DNA of 64,000 bases from Cupriavidus sp. D39 (GCF_026627925.1 NZ_JAPNLE010000009.1:4340001-4404000), one strand, 5' to 3'. Numbered from the stretch's first letter, positions 1 to 9,257 are shown. Program-made: numbers and translations. The notes: a model not told the origin generated them from the letters alone.

Positions 1-67
1 AAGCCAACGTCCCGATCAGGTGGATCACAAAAGTGAGAAAGCAGATGAAGAAGAGCTGGAGATCCAT
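1..67 (-). CDS. Amj-like lipid II flippase, N-terminal fragment (runs off the window)
   Basis: Only the first 22 codons are present, read leftwards from an ATG at 67-65. A purine-rich AAGAAGG stretch lies about nine bases upstream of that ATG. The peptide begins MDLQLFFICFLTFVIHLIG and is almost entirely hydrophobic, so it is a first membrane helix. From memory this resembles the start of DUF2837/Amj proteins, the alternative lipid II flippases of the inner membrane. The call rests on 22 residues; any other membrane protein with a similar first helix remains possible. Confidence 0.4.
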   Translation of the reverse strand, partial: MDLQLFFICFLTFVIHLIGTLA

Positions 68-458
68 CGGTATGGCCTTCTTCTTGTCTGCGGGGGCAGG
101 GTCGTTGCGAATCTAGGACTGCTGCGGAACTTACCCAGATGCCCTCCTACGGATTCAGTCCCTGACCACAGACCTGCCAGAACGCCTAGCAGCTTCCGAT
201 CCAACGGCCGTTCCTGGCCGGAAGCCGACGGTGAGTAATCAGGAGCCGCCTGTAAGGGCCGGATGGCCCAAAGCACGCCGCGCAGAACATAATCGGCGCC
301 GGCTGTGGGAAGTGAATGCACCTCGCGTCACTCAGTTGCTGCCGCACAACTGCATTCCGCGTAAGATGTAAAGGTCCAGCCACAGTGCCGTCGCCAAGCA
401 TGTCAAAGCGAATCGCATACGCATCGCTCGGCGGTCACCGCCATCCAACGGGAGCGCG
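68..458. other. Intergenic region without a recognised gene
   Basis: This 391-base stretch lies between the leftward Amj-like fragment and the rightward gene at 459, so it should hold two divergent promoters. Short open frames exist on both strands but none has a plausible ribosome site or a recognisable product. I could not pick out a convincing promoter. Confidence 0.5.
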
Positions 459-1025
459 ATGAACCCGACCACCTTCAATCCGCAGGAAATCGTGACGAGC
501 ATCATTGTCCACGAGGTCGAGCCCGACGCCGTCGAGCAGTACGAAACGTGGCTCGCGGACATCCGAGCCGCATGCTCCAGGTTTTCCGGCTACCTAAGCA
601 CCGATGTGGTCCGTCCGGTCGGCATGAGCCGCGAGTATGCGACCATCGTCCGCTTCGCCGACTTCAGAAGCCTCAACGCTTGGATGGAATCCGATGTGCG
701 CCGCCAACATATTGAGAGAATGCGGCCATCGCTGCGGCAAGGCGACCGATACGAGATCAGGACTGGCCTCGATTTCTGGTTCACGCCAAAGAACGCACCA
801 GTCAGGATCCCAACCGCGTGGAAGCAGTGGCTCATCACGTGGAGCGCCATCCTGCCGCTCAGCATCGTCGTACCATGGAGCGTCGTGCCGGTGCTCACGC
901 GCCTCGGCTTCGCCCACGACTCGTTCATCGACAAGGCAGCCGTGACGGCGGCAATCGTGTTCCTGATGGTTTACGTGGTGATGCCGCGCTATACACGGCT
1001 CGTTGCACACTGGCTGTTCAAGTGA
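459..1025 (+). CDS. Antibiotic-biosynthesis-monooxygenase (ABM) domain membrane protein
   Basis: The 188-residue product has two parts. Residues about 8-110 look like an ABM/dimeric alpha-beta barrel domain (start VTSIIVHEVEP, then an ETWLADIRAAC helix and a GYLSTDVVRP strand). Residues about 120-185 form two hydrophobic helices (around WLITWSAILPLSIVVPW and AAIVFLMVYVVM), so the domain is tethered to the inner membrane. Known ABM proteins oxidise small aromatic or haem substrates, but many members of this two-helix form have no assigned function. A GGGAGCG ribosome site precedes the ATG. No partner gene is adjacent. Confidence 0.75.
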   Translation: MNPTTFNPQEIVTSIIVHEVEPDAVEQYETWLADIRAACSRFSGYLSTDVVRPVGMSREYATIVRFADFRSLNAWMESDVRRQHIERMRPSLRQGDRYEIRTGLDFWFTPKNAPVRIPTAWKQWLITWSAILPLSIVVPWSVVPVLTRLGFAHDSFIDKAAVTAAIVFLMVYVVMPRYTRLVAHWLFK

Positions 1026-1391
1026 CCAGTGCGTACTTGGCGCGCTGCAGCGGCGCTCAGGCCGTGCATCGTGCGTTTGCGCGTGTCGTCATGCGCACCG
1101 AGCGTGCTACCGAGTTGCGTCCTCATCGCCGGCTAGTCGCTCCTGCGCGAAGATCGGCAGGGATGCGCCATCCCGCCAGTGCATCGCGCACCTTCTGGTC
1201 GTCCCAGGAGTTCATCGAAGTGCGTTCGAGCGTTTCCTTGGGTTGCCGAGCGGCTCAGTCAGGGCGTCACTGACATTGTTGGCGCTCCGGAAGTGGAAAC
1301 TTCGGAGGCCAAAGAAAAAACCTCTTCAGATCAGAGATCTGAAGAGGTTTTTCCAAGGTGCGCTCCCCTAACGCGAAGGCACCCAACTGTA
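1026..1391. other. Intergenic region holding only a terminator
   Basis: Between the ABM gene and the tRNA I see no credible coding sequence: the open frames here continue out of the ABM gene in other frames and have no ribosome sites. The only recognisable element is the hairpin at 1315-1352. Confidence 0.55.
1315..1352. terminator. Bidirectional intrinsic terminator
   Basis: A perfect 12-bp stem (1321-1332 with 1336-1347) has a three-base loop. It is flanked by six A on the left and five T on the right, so it can stop transcription from either side. It ends the tRNA transcript, whose 3' end is 40 bases away, and any rightward transcript from the ABM gene. Confidence 0.85.
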
Positions 1392-1468
<77 letters not shown>

Positions 1469-1563
1469 GAACAAGACCGAGATTATACATGGCATTTGGA
1501 GGCTGTCAACACCCCCTCTTCAAAAAATTTCGAGGGTGTCGAACGGCATCTCGCGCGGCCTGC

Positions 1564-1593
1564 AAAAAACCGGCGGGCCTTGCGGCCCGCCGG
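1564..1593 (-). terminator. Terminator of the MFS gene
   Basis: On the reverse strand a 10-bp GC-rich stem (1570-1579 with 1584-1593, loop TTGC on the forward strand) is followed by six T (AAAAAA at 1564-1569). It lies 72 bases beyond the MFS stop codon. Confidence 0.85.
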
Positions 1594-1664
1594 TGGAGCG
1601 ACTGACTACCGGATCAGTCGTGCATGAGCCTGGTGCCCGGGACGACGGGCCAGCTCACGCGCCT

Positions 1665-3365
1665 TTAGTCGTTGGCGTAGATATTGACGTCCTTGGTTTC
1701 GCGGACGAACAGCGAGCCGATGACAAGGGTGACGCCCGCGATGATGATCGGGTACCAGAGGCCGTAGTAGATGTTGCCGTTCTGCGCCACCAGCGCGAAG
1801 GAGATGGTGGGCAGCAGGCCGCCGAACCAGCCATTGCCGATGTGATACGGCAGCGACATGGACGTGTAGCGGATCCGGGTCGGGAACATCTCCACCAGCA
1901 TGGCGGCGATCGGGCCGTACACCATGGTCACGTAGATCACCAGGATGACGAGGACCACCAGCACCATGATGGTGTTCATCTGCGCGGGGTCTGCCTTGGT
2001 CGGGTAGCCGGCCGCGGCCATCGAGTCGCCCACCTGCTTCTTGAACGCGGCGATCTGCTTCTTGCTGGCGTCATCGAAGCTGTGGCCCGCCGGTACCAGG
2101 GTAGCGTTCAAGGAGACAAACTCCTTGTCGCCGATCTTCACCGTGGCTACGGTGCCGGCCGGGGCTTCCACCACTTCGTAGCTTGCCGAGGCTTGCGCCA
2201 GCGTCCGCTTGACGATGTCGCAGGAGCTGCGGAAATCGATCTCGCGGGCGATCGGGCTGCCCTGGAAGGAGCATTGCTTCGGGTCCGCAGTCACCACGAT
2301 CTGGGCGCTTTGCTGCGCGCGCTCCAGGGCGGGGTTGGCGTAGTGGGTCATGGCCTTGAACAGCGGGAAGTAGGTCAGCATCGCCAGCGCGCAGCCGGCC
2401 ATGATGATCCACTTGCGGCCGATCTTGTCCGACAGCGAGCCGAAGAAGATGAAGAACGGCGTGCCGATCACCAGGGCGCCCGCGATCAGCAGGTTGGCGG
2501 TGGTGGCGTCGACCTTGAGCACCTGGGTCAGGAAGAACAGCGAGTAGAACTGGCCCGTGTACCACACCACGGCCTGGCCGGCGGTCAGGCCTACCAGCGC
2601 CAGGATCACGATCTTCAGGTTGCGCCATTGGCCGAACGACTCGGTCAGCGGGGCCTTGGAGGTCTTGCCCTCGGCCTTCATCTTCTGGAAGGCGGGCGAT
2701 TCGCTCATCGACAGGCGGATGTAGACCGATACGCCGAGCAGCAGGATCGAGACCAGGAACGGAATGCGCCAGCCCCAGACGTCGAAGTTCGGACCGGTCA
2801 GGTTGCGGCACAGGAGGATCACGATCAGCGACAGGAACAGGCCGAGCGTGGCGGTGGTCTGGATCCATGCGGTATAGGCACCGCGCTTGCCGTGCGGCGC
2901 GTGCTCGGCCACATAGGTGGCGGCACCGCCGTACTCGCCGCCGAGCGCCAGGCCCTGCAGCATGCGCAGCCCGATCAGGATGATCGGGGCCGCCCAGCCG
3001 ATGGTGCCGTAGCCTGGCAGCAGGCCCACGATAAAGGTGGACGCGCCCATGATCAGGATGGTCACCAGGAAGGTGTACTTGCGCCCGATCATGTCGCCAA
3101 GGCGGCCGAACACCAGCGCGCCGAACGGCCGCACGATGAAGCCCGCGGCAAAGGCTAGCAGCGCGAAGATGAAGGCGGCGGTTGGATCGAGGCCAGAGAA
3201 GAACTGCTTGGCGATGATGGCCGCCAGCGAACCGTAAAGATAAAAGTCGTACCACTCGAATACCGTGCCGAGCGAGGAAGCAAAAATCACCTTCCGCTCT
3301 TCGGGCGTCATCGCAGAGCCCTGGGTTGTGCCTCCGGGCATTGCCACGTTCTGTGCGTTAGCCAT
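1665..3365 (-). CDS. MFS transporter, metabolite:H+ symporter (MHS) family, with large periplasmic insert
   Basis: This is a 566-residue inner-membrane secondary transporter. The MHS signature GTVFEWYDFYLYG is at residues 33-45, and the loop 2-3 motif GRLGDMIGRK follows. Helices alternate through to a C-terminal GSLFVRETKD end. Relatives take up carboxylates, betaine or proline with protons; the substrate cannot be read from sequence. Residues about 340-462 form a 123-residue hydrophilic insert between membrane segments, containing two cysteines. That makes the protein longer than the usual 430-450 residues. The start at 3365 was chosen because GGAGGAGA sits just upstream; the longer open frame has no such site. 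The next gene upstream on the same strand is the DUF4212 gene. Confidence 0.85.
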   Translation of the reverse strand: MANAQNVAMPGGTTQGSAMTPEERKVIFASSLGTVFEWYDFYLYGSLAAIIAKQFFSGLDPTAAFIFALLAFAAGFIVRPFGALVFGRLGDMIGRKYTFLVTILIMGASTFIVGLLPGYGTIGWAAPIILIGLRMLQGLALGGEYGGAATYVAEHAPHGKRGAYTAWIQTTATLGLFLSLIVILLCRNLTGPNFDVWGWRIPFLVSILLLGVSVYIRLSMSESPAFQKMKAEGKTSKAPLTESFGQWRNLKIVILALVGLTAGQAVVWYTGQFYSLFFLTQVLKVDATTANLLIAGALVIGTPFFIFFGSLSDKIGRKWIIMAGCALAMLTYFPLFKAMTHYANPALERAQQSAQIVVTADPKQCSFQGSPIAREIDFRSSCDIVKRTLAQASASYEVVEAPAGTVATVKIGDKEFVSLNATLVPAGHSFDDASKKQIAAFKKQVGDSMAAAGYPTKADPAQMNTIMVLVVLVILVIYVTMVYGPIAAMLVEMFPTRIRYTSMSLPYHIGNGWFGGLLPTISFALVAQNGNIYYGLWYPIIIAGVTLVIGSLFVRETKDVNIYAND

Positions 3366-3618
3366 TGTCTCCTCCGTGTTTGATCGGAATCTTTCGTGGG
3401 GCCGCTGGCACGCTCGCGGGCGCGCCATTGCCTCCGAAGTTGCAATGGATTGTGGGTGGCGAAACTTACTGCGTTCTGACAATTTCCGCCCGGTAAGCCG
3501 CTAAATGCTCGGGGTATACGCTAGGCAAGAAGCGGGTTCTGCATTGCTGCGCCGCGAAGCGTGCGGTCGCGGAAGATCGCGCCGGAACAAGCGCCAGGCG
3601 GCGCCGTTGTATTTCTTG

Positions 3619-3936
3619 CTATGCAGCATCGTCGTGGCGCTGCGCGACCGCGGCCCGATCGTCGGCATCGTCGTCGTCCTCGCGGTTCATCCGCCAGGCG
3701 TAGAGCGCGGCCATGAGCACGTAGACGATCAGCGCGCCCTGCGCGCCGACCCAGAACGAGAAGGGCCAGCCGAAGAAATCGAAGCGCAGTTCGCGGGCGA
3801 ACCAGGCGACGCCGAAGGTGACCACGAACCAGATCGACAGCAACACGGCAATCCAGCGCAGGTTGCGATGCCATGCACGGCGTTCGGACTGGTCGGCCTG
3901 GTCGCGCCCGCCGCGCGCGTGCTCGGGGTTGGTCAT
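3619..3936 (-). CDS. DUF4212 protein, solute:sodium symporter small subunit
   Basis: The 105-residue product has two membrane helices (around LRWIAVLLSIWFVVTFG and FSFWVGAQGALIVYVLMAAL), an ARELRFDFFGWP link and an acidic C-terminus. This matches the DUF4212 family, the small subunit that normally precedes a large SSS-family sodium:solute symporter. No such large subunit follows; the next leftward gene is an MFS transporter. The ATG overlaps a TGA at 3933-3935 (ATGA) in the frame where the upstream kinase should end, which implies translational coupling with the kinase. Confidence 0.8.
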   Translation of the reverse strand: MTNPEHARGGRDQADQSERRAWHRNLRWIAVLLSIWFVVTFGVAWFARELRFDFFGWPFSFWVGAQGALIVYVLMAALYAWRMNREDDDDADDRAAVAQRHDDAA

Positions 3937-5487
3937 GCAGGCTCCGGGGAGATGGCCGGCGCAGCGTGATGCGAAAGCACGCGCCGGCCAGGCGCGGCTC
4001 CGTCTGGTAGACGTGGTCGAGGATGCTGACATCGCCGCCGTGCTGCTGCACGATCTCGCGCACGATGGCCAGGCCCAGGCCGCTGCCCTGGGTCTTGGTG
4101 CCGAGCACGCGGTAGAACCGCTCCATCACGCGCTCGCGCTCGGCCACCGGGATGCCGGGGCCGGTGTCTTCCACTTCGAGATACGCGAAGGGCTCGAAGG
4201 CATCCGCGCTGACGCGCACGGTGGCGTTCCCATCGGCCGGCGTGTAGCGGATGGCGTTGTCGATCAGGTTGTTGAGCATCTCGGTGAGCATCAGACGGTT
4301 GCCTTGCACCATCACCGGGTGGTCGTCGGCATCCACGCCGAGATCGATGCGGCGCGCCCACGCCTGCGGCAGCCAGTCCTTGACCACCTCGCGCGCGAGC
4401 GCGGCCAGGTCCAGCGGCGCCATGCTGCCGGCGCCGGCCAGGTTCTCCATGCGCGCCAGCGACAACAACTGCGTCACCAGGTGGGCCGCGCGTTCGGAGC
4501 TGCCGGCGATCTGCGCCAGCGACTTGCGCAGTTCCTCGGGCGATTGCTCGCGCTGCGCCAGCTCCGCCTGCATGCGCAGCCCGGCCAGCGGTGTCTTCAT
4601 CTGGTGGGCGGCATCGGCGATAAAGCGCTTCTGCGTCTGCACCGAAATATCCAGCCGCGCCAGCAGGTCATTGAAGGACGCGACCAGCGGCGTGATCTCC
4701 TGCGGCGCGGCGCGCTCGTCGATGGGGCTGGTGTCGCCGGGATTGCGCGCGCGGATGCGCTGCTGGATCGAGGTAAGCGGGGCCAGCCCGCGTGTGAGGC
4801 CGAACCACACCAGCACCACCGCCAGCGGCAGGATCACGAACTGCGGCAGGATCACGCCCTTGATGATTTCATTGGCCAGCCGCGCGCGCTTGTCGAGCGT
4901 CTCGCCAACCTGCACCAGCACCGGCTGCGCGTCGCCCGCCTGCTTGAGATCGACATAGGTGTAGGCCACGCGCACGTCGTTGCCCGCGATGCGGTCGTCG
5001 CGCAGCGAGACCAGCCCGGCGTGGCCGCGATCATCCTCGCCGGGCAGCGGCATGTCGTTGTCGCCGGCGACGAACTCGCCGTGGGTGCCCACCACCTGGT
5101 AGTAGATGTTGTCGGTTTCATCGGCCCGCAGGATCTCGCGCGCGGACAGCGGCAGCTGCAGCGTGACGCGCCCGTTGACCTCGCGCACCTGCTGCGAGAG
5201 CACGATGGCGCTGGCCTCCAGCGAGCGGTCGAAGGGCCCGTTGGCGATGGATTTCGCCACCAGGTAGGTCACGGCAATGCTCATCGGCCATAGCAGCAGC
5301 AGTGGCGCCAGCATCCAGTCCAGGATTTCGCCGAACAGCGAGCGCGGCGATGGATGGCCCGCGCTGTCCTCAAGGTGCGGCAGGGCGTCGGCCAGCGTTT
5401 CGTCGCTGACGATCTCATCGGGCGGGAGGGCGGGCGCGCGGGCCGTGCGGCCCGCGCGCGCCGCCGTGGCAGTCGCAGCAGGCTCAT
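3933..5487 (-). CDS. Sensor histidine kinase, TctE/2CSK_N type (frame disturbed at both ends)
   Basis: The uninterrupted frame runs 5314-3521, but both of its ends look wrong. Recognisable parts are a first helix (WMLAPLLLLWPMSIAV), a 2CSK_N-type periplasmic sensor, a second helix (ILPLAVVLVWFGL), HAMP, the phospho-acceptor histidine in DAAHQMKTPLAG, and ATPase motifs NLIDNAIRYTP, DTGPGIP and GSGLGLAIV. The kinase body continues upstream of 5314 to a regulator stop without any ATG, GTG or TTG. One added base near 5420-5430 would join it to an ATG at 5487. At the other end, one added C in the four-base run at 3946-3949 gives a stop at 3933-3935 overlapping the DUF4212 start. As written, the frame overruns DUF4212 to 3521. 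It presumably signals to the OmpR-type regulator just upstream. Confidence 0.75.
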
Positions 5488-5596
5488 GGGGAGGAGGTGG
5501 GGCAGGTCGTGGCGGTGTCGCCGGCCGGTCGTGAAAGGGAATCGGCGCTGATGCCGATTCTAATGCCGAAATTGATGCCGAATCTGATGGCGCTTT

Positions 5597-6283
5597 CTAG
5601 TCGTGCGCCACGGCGGCCTGGAATTTCTCCAGGCAGTAGCCCAGCCCGCGTACCGTGGCAATGCGGATGCCGCCCACCTCGATCTTCTTGCGCAGCCGGT
5701 GCACATAGACTTCGATGGCGTTGTTGCTGACCTCTTCGCCCCATTCGCACAGGTGGTCGACCAGCTGCTCCTTCGACACCAGCCGCCCGGTGCGGGTGAG
5801 CAGGATCTCCAGCAGCCCGACTTCGCGCGCGGACAGATCCAGCATCTGCTCGTTCAGGTAGGCGATGCGGCCAACCTGGTCGAAGGCCAGCGGGCCGTGG
5901 TGCGTGAGCGTGGCGCCGCCGCCGGCGCCGCGCCGCACCAGCGCGCGCACGCGGGCTTCCAGCTCGGACAGGGCGAAGGGCTTGGCCATGTAGTCGTCGG
6001 CGCCCAGGTCCAGGCCCTTGACGCGCTCGTCGACGCCGTCGGCCGCGGTCAGGATCAGCACCGGCAGCATGGCGCCGCGCGTGCGCAGGCGCTTGAGCAC
6101 TTCCAGCCCGGGCATGCGGGGCAGGCCCAGATCGAGGATCAGGAGGTCGAAGGTCTGGGTCGAGAGGGCCGAATCGGCTTCAACCCCACTGGCAACATGG
6201 TCGACGGCATAGCCGGAGTGACGTAATGAGCGCGTCAGGCCGTCTGCCAGCACATCGTCATCTTCAGCGATCAGAATACGCAT
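5597..6283 (-). CDS. OmpR-family response regulator (TctD-like)
   Basis: The 228-residue regulator has an N-terminal receiver domain with acidic pocket D8-D9 and phospho-acceptor D51 (LLILDLGLP). The conserved lysine is in DDYMAKPF. The C-terminal winged helix includes LSAREVGLLEILL, NAIEVYVHRLRKKI and GLGYCLE. It is the cytoplasmic DNA-binding partner of the kinase encoded just downstream. A GTG four codons earlier is in frame, but the ATG at 6283 has a better placed GGTGGAGA site and the family's usual MRILIAEDD start. Its target is probably the neighbouring transporter genes; that is inference from position. Confidence 0.9.
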   Translation of the reverse strand: MRILIAEDDDVLADGLTRSLRHSGYAVDHVASGVEADSALSTQTFDLLILDLGLPRMPGLEVLKRLRTRGAMLPVLILTAADGVDERVKGLDLGADDYMAKPFALSELEARVRALVRRGAGGGATLTHHGPLAFDQVGRIAYLNEQMLDLSAREVGLLEILLTRTGRLVSKEQLVDHLCEWGEEVSNNAIEVYVHRLRKKIEVGGIRIATVRGLGYCLEKFQAAVAHD

Positions 6284-6352
6284 GGTTGTCTCCACCCTGG
6301 CCCGGCTTAGTCGTCGCTTTACATCAAATGACGCGTGCGGGACTTGCCAAGC

Positions 6353-6373
6353 ATACTGTTTTTTATACAGTAT
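6353..6373. promoter_or_regulatory. Probable LexA (SOS) box of recA, one base short
   Basis: ATACTGT and ACAGTAT form a perfect 7-bp inverted repeat. The LexA core is CTGT at 6356-6359 and ACAG at 6367-6370, with seven bases between instead of the eight of the usual CTGT-N8-ACAG. The spacer begins in a run of six T. It lies 208 bases upstream of the recA start. One extra T would make a perfect box, and T runs are where this sequence appears to lose bases. Confidence 0.65.
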
Positions 6374-6580
6374 CCGCTTGATCCGGTCGCGCAGTGAGCG
6401 GGCCGGATCGTACTGAATTTAGTAACGAACGTATTACCGACGTTTGCCCAATGTTTGCCCCTGCTGCCAGGTTCATTGTCATCAGGAGTTCGCAGCGCGG
6501 CGCGGGTCGGGCGGTTACCCGCAAAAGCAGGCAGCGCGCCACATGCGGCCTATTTATACACCATTGACGGAAGGACGACC

Positions 6581-7654
6581 ATGGATGACGGCAAGAAGGC
6601 GGGTGCTGGCGTAAGCGCCGAAAAGCAGAAGGCGCTGGCGGCCGCGCTGGCCCAGATCGAGAAGCAGTTCGGCAAGGGCTCGATCATGAAACTGGGCGAG
6701 GCCGACATCGACCAGGATATCCAGGTCGTGTCCACCGGCTCGCTGGGCCTGGACATCGCGCTGGGCGTCGGCGGCCTGCCGCGCGGCCGCGTGGTGGAGA
6801 TCTACGGCCCGGAATCCTCGGGCAAGACCACGCTCACGCTGCAGGTCGTGGCCGAGATGCAAAAGCTGGGCGGCACCTGCGCCTTTATCGATGCCGAGCA
6901 CGCGCTCGACGTCAACTATGCCGGCAAGCTCGGCGTGTCCGTGGGGGACCTGCTGATCTCCCAGCCCGACACCGGCGAGCAGGCACTGGAAATCACCGAC
7001 GCGCTGGTGCGCTCGGGCTCGGTCGACCTGATCGTGATCGACTCGGTGGCGGCCCTGGTGCCCAAGGCTGAAATCGAAGGCGAGATGGGCGATTCGCTGC
7101 CGGGTCTGCAGGCTCGCCTGATGAGCCAGGCGCTGCGCAAGCTGACCGGCACCATCAAGCGCACCAACTGCCTGGTGATCTTCATCAACCAGATCCGCAT
7201 GAAGATCGGCGTGATGTTCGGCTCGCCCGAAACCACCACCGGCGGCAATGCGCTGAAGTTCTACGCCTCGGTGCGCCTGGACATCCGCCGCATCGGCTCG
7301 ATCAAGAAGGGCGATGAGGTGATCGGCAACGAAACCAAGGTCAAGGTCGTCAAGAACAAGGTATCGCCGCCGTTCCGCGAAGCCTTCTTCGACATCCTCT
7401 ACGGCCAGGGCATCTCGCGCCAGGGCGAAATCATCGACCTCGGCGTGGACGCCAAGGTCGTCGAGAAGTCGGGCGCGTGGTACAGCTACAAGGGCGAGAA
7501 GATCGGCCAGGGCAAGGACAACGCGCGTGAATACCTGCGCGAAAATCCGGACATCGCCGACGAGATCGAGAACAAGGTGCGCGAGTCGCTGGGCGTGGTC
7601 CTGATGAACGGCACGCCGGCCGCCGCCGGCGCCGTGGTCACCGCCGAAGACTGA
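6581..7654 (+). CDS. recA: Recombinase A
   Basis: RecA forms the nucleoprotein filament on single-stranded DNA that drives homologous pairing and strand exchange, and it triggers LexA self-cleavage. The 357-residue product has Walker A GPESSGKT at residues 76-83, Walker [11 protein letters not shown], the loop region with [20 protein letters not shown], and [27 protein letters not shown] in shorter conserved blocks. The length is normal (E. coli 352 residues). An upstream TTG frame exists, but the ATG at 6581 has GGAAGGACG ahead of it and matches family starts. recX follows, as is usual. Confidence 0.98.
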   Translation: MDDGKKAGAGVSAEKQKALAAALAQIEKQFGKGSIMKLGEADIDQDIQVVSTGSLGLDIALGVGGLPRGRVVEIYGPESSGKTTLTLQVVAEMQKLGGTCAFIDAEHALDVNYAGKLGVSVGDLLISQPDTGEQALEITDALVRSGSVDLIVIDSVAALVPKAEIEGEMGDSLPGLQARLMSQALRKLTGTIKRTNCLVIFINQIRMKIGVMFGSPETTTGGNALKFYASVRLDIRRIGSIKKGDEVIGNETKVKVVKNKVSPPFREAFFDILYGQGISRQGEIIDLGVDAKVVEKSGAWYSYKGEKIGQGKDNAREYLRENPDIADEIENKVRESLGVVLMNGTPAAAGAVVTAED

Positions 7655-7692
7655 GCTTCGCCGGCCGGGGCGTTCCCGGCCGCGAACCCCAC

Positions 7693-7737
7693 CCGGGGCG
7701 GCACGCGCAGCGACGCGCGCCGCCCCGGTTTGCTTTT
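7693..7737 (+). terminator. Terminator after recA
   Basis: CCGGGGCGGC (7693-7702) pairs with GCCGCCCCGG (7719-7728), and the sequence between can fold further. A broken T tract (TTTGCTTTT) follows. It sits 39 bases past the recA stop and 66 bases before recX, so recX would be reached mainly by read-through. Confidence 0.75.
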
Positions 7738-7802
7738 ATACAGCGCGGTTTCTTGAGTCTCTTCCGAACCTTTTGCGAGCCTTTGCCGAGCGCTCCTCTC
7801 CC

Positions 7803-8270
7803 ATGGCCACCCGTCCTCCTCTCTCCCTGAAAGCCCGCGCCGTCGGCTACCTGTCGCGGCGCGAGCACAGCCGGGCGGAGCTGGCGCGCAAGCTGGCCCC
7901 GCACGCCGAGTCTCCCGAGGCCCTCGAGCAACTGCTGGATACGCTAGAGCGCGAGAACTGGCTGTCCAACGCGCGCTTTGTCGACAGCCTGGTGCACCGG
8001 CGCGCGGCCCGCTATGGCGCCGCCCGCGTGATGCAGGAAGCCCGCACCCATCAGCTCGGCGGCGATCAGCTCGCCGACCTGCAGGATCGCCTGCGCGGGT
8101 CGGAGCTGGAGCGCGGCCGCGCAGTCTGGCAAAAGCGTTTTGGCACGCCGCCCGCCACGCCGGACGAAAAGGCCAAGCAGATCCGCTTTATGGTGGCCCG
8201 CGGCTTTTCCCGCTCGGTGGTGAGCCAGGTGATCAAAGGGGCGGATGAATGGCTGGACGGCAGTGACTGA
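7803..8270 (+). CDS. recX: Regulatory protein RecX
   Basis: RecX binds inside RecA filaments and limits their growth and activity. The 155-residue product is built of short three-helix repeats. The conserved opening ARAVGYLSRREHSRAEL is followed by LAPHAESPEALEQLLDTL and ARYGAARVMQEARTHQL. Length and position directly after recA fit the family. The ATG at 7803 was chosen over the in-frame codon at 7773, because family members begin a few residues before the RAVGYLS block. Confidence 0.92.
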   Translation: MATRPPLSLKARAVGYLSRREHSRAELARKLAPHAESPEALEQLLDTLERENWLSNARFVDSLVHRRAARYGAARVMQEARTHQLGGDQLADLQDRLRGSELERGRAVWQKRFGTPPATPDEKAKQIRFMVARGFSRSVVSQVIKGADEWLDGSD

Positions 8271-8582
8271 CGTCGGCCGACGTGGCAGCCTCAAGTGATG
8301 CCGCGGTGATGTCACGGCCGTGTCCTGCACCTTCCTGCACCGGTTTCGGGCACATACCTGTTTTGCCAGTAGGCGTATTCCGAGCGTGCCTGCCTTGCCA
8401 GCGGACCTCGCCGCAACCCTGCAATGCCGCGATTTTCCCGCATACGCGCGGCCTGCCCGTCGTTCGACAATCCCCGACAACAGCGCCGCGTGCAGTTTGT
8501 TCCCGGTCAAGGTTGTCCGGCATGTTAAAATCCTGCGGTTTTCCGGCCCAGCCGTCCATTTCTCCCGCTCCTGCCTGGTGTT
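8271..8582. other. Intergenic region without a recognised gene
   Basis: About 310 bases separate recX from the DUF2889 gene. I see no coding sequence with a ribosome site and no clear hairpin. A TTAAAAT box near 8525 could be part of a promoter for the next gene, but I found no -35 at a suitable distance. Confidence 0.45.
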
Positions 8583-9257
8583 ATGCCGCTTTCCCCGCCC
8601 GTCAATCGCGCCCTGCGTCACCGTCGTGCCATCACGGCGGAGGCCTATGTCAGGGACGACGGCCTATGGGATATCGAAGCGCGCCTGACTGACACCAAGC
8701 CGCGCGAGATTCCGCTGGCCGGCGGCGGTGTGCGCCCCGTGGGCGAGCCGCTGCACGATTTGTGGCTGCGCGTCACCATCGACCCGCGCATGAACGTCGT
8801 GGACGCCGATGCCTGTTCCGACTGGGTGCCTTATCCCGGCCAGTGCAACACCATAGGCCCGGCCTACCGCAAGCTGATCGGCCTGAACCTGATGAAGGGT
8901 TTCCGCAAGTCGGTGAAAGAGCGCCTGTCCGGCGTGGCCGGATGCACCCACCTGACCGAGCTGGCCGGCATACTGCCGACCACCGCGATCCAGGCATTCG
9001 CCGGCGATGTGTTCAACATCCGCGACGGCGGCGCCGAAGATACCAGTACTGAGCCGCCTTACCAGTTGCACGGCTGCCATGCCCTGCATTTCGAAGGCGA
9101 GGTCGTACGCCAGTTTTACCCCCGCTGGTATGGTCACCAGCCAAAGCCGAGGATCAAGACCGAAGGGTCATCGACCCCGGCGGCGCAGCCAGCGGAGGCG
9201 CTCGCCGCCCCCGCCGACGGCGCCATGTCCCGCAGGTCAACCGGCACTTCTGGCTAA
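8583..9257 (+). CDS. DUF2889 domain-containing protein
   Basis: The 224-residue product opens with RHRRAITAEAYVRDDGLWDI and contains DACSDWVPYPGQC, LIGLNLMKGFRK and GCTHLTELAGILPTTAIQ. These are conserved blocks of the DUF2889 family, whose biochemical function is unknown. The cysteines in the SDWVPYPGQC and GCTHL blocks look like conserved positions. The C-terminal 40 residues are Ala/Pro-rich and probably disordered. There is no signal peptide. It sits between recX and sucCD, an order I recall from other Cupriavidus and Ralstonia genomes. Confidence 0.85.
   Translation: MPLSPPVNRALRHRRAITAEAYVRDDGLWDIEARLTDTKPREIPLAGGGVRPVGEPLHDLWLRVTIDPRMNVVDADACSDWVPYPGQCNTIGPAYRKLIGLNLMKGFRKSVKERLSGVAGCTHLTELAGILPTTAIQAFAGDVFNIRDGGAEDTSTEPPYQLHGCHALHFEGEVVRQFYPRWYGHQPKPRIKTEGSSTPAAQPAEALAAPADGAMSRRSTGTSG

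Noticed and set aside
1003-1371. A 122-residue frame after the ABM gene as a gene
   Set aside because: It begins within the ABM gene in another frame, runs through the terminator and has a composition expected of noncoding GC-rich DNA.
5314-5487. The kinase beginning at the first in-frame ATG at 5314
   Set aside because: The conserved first membrane helix and its preceding residues continue upstream of that ATG, so it is too short at the N-terminus.
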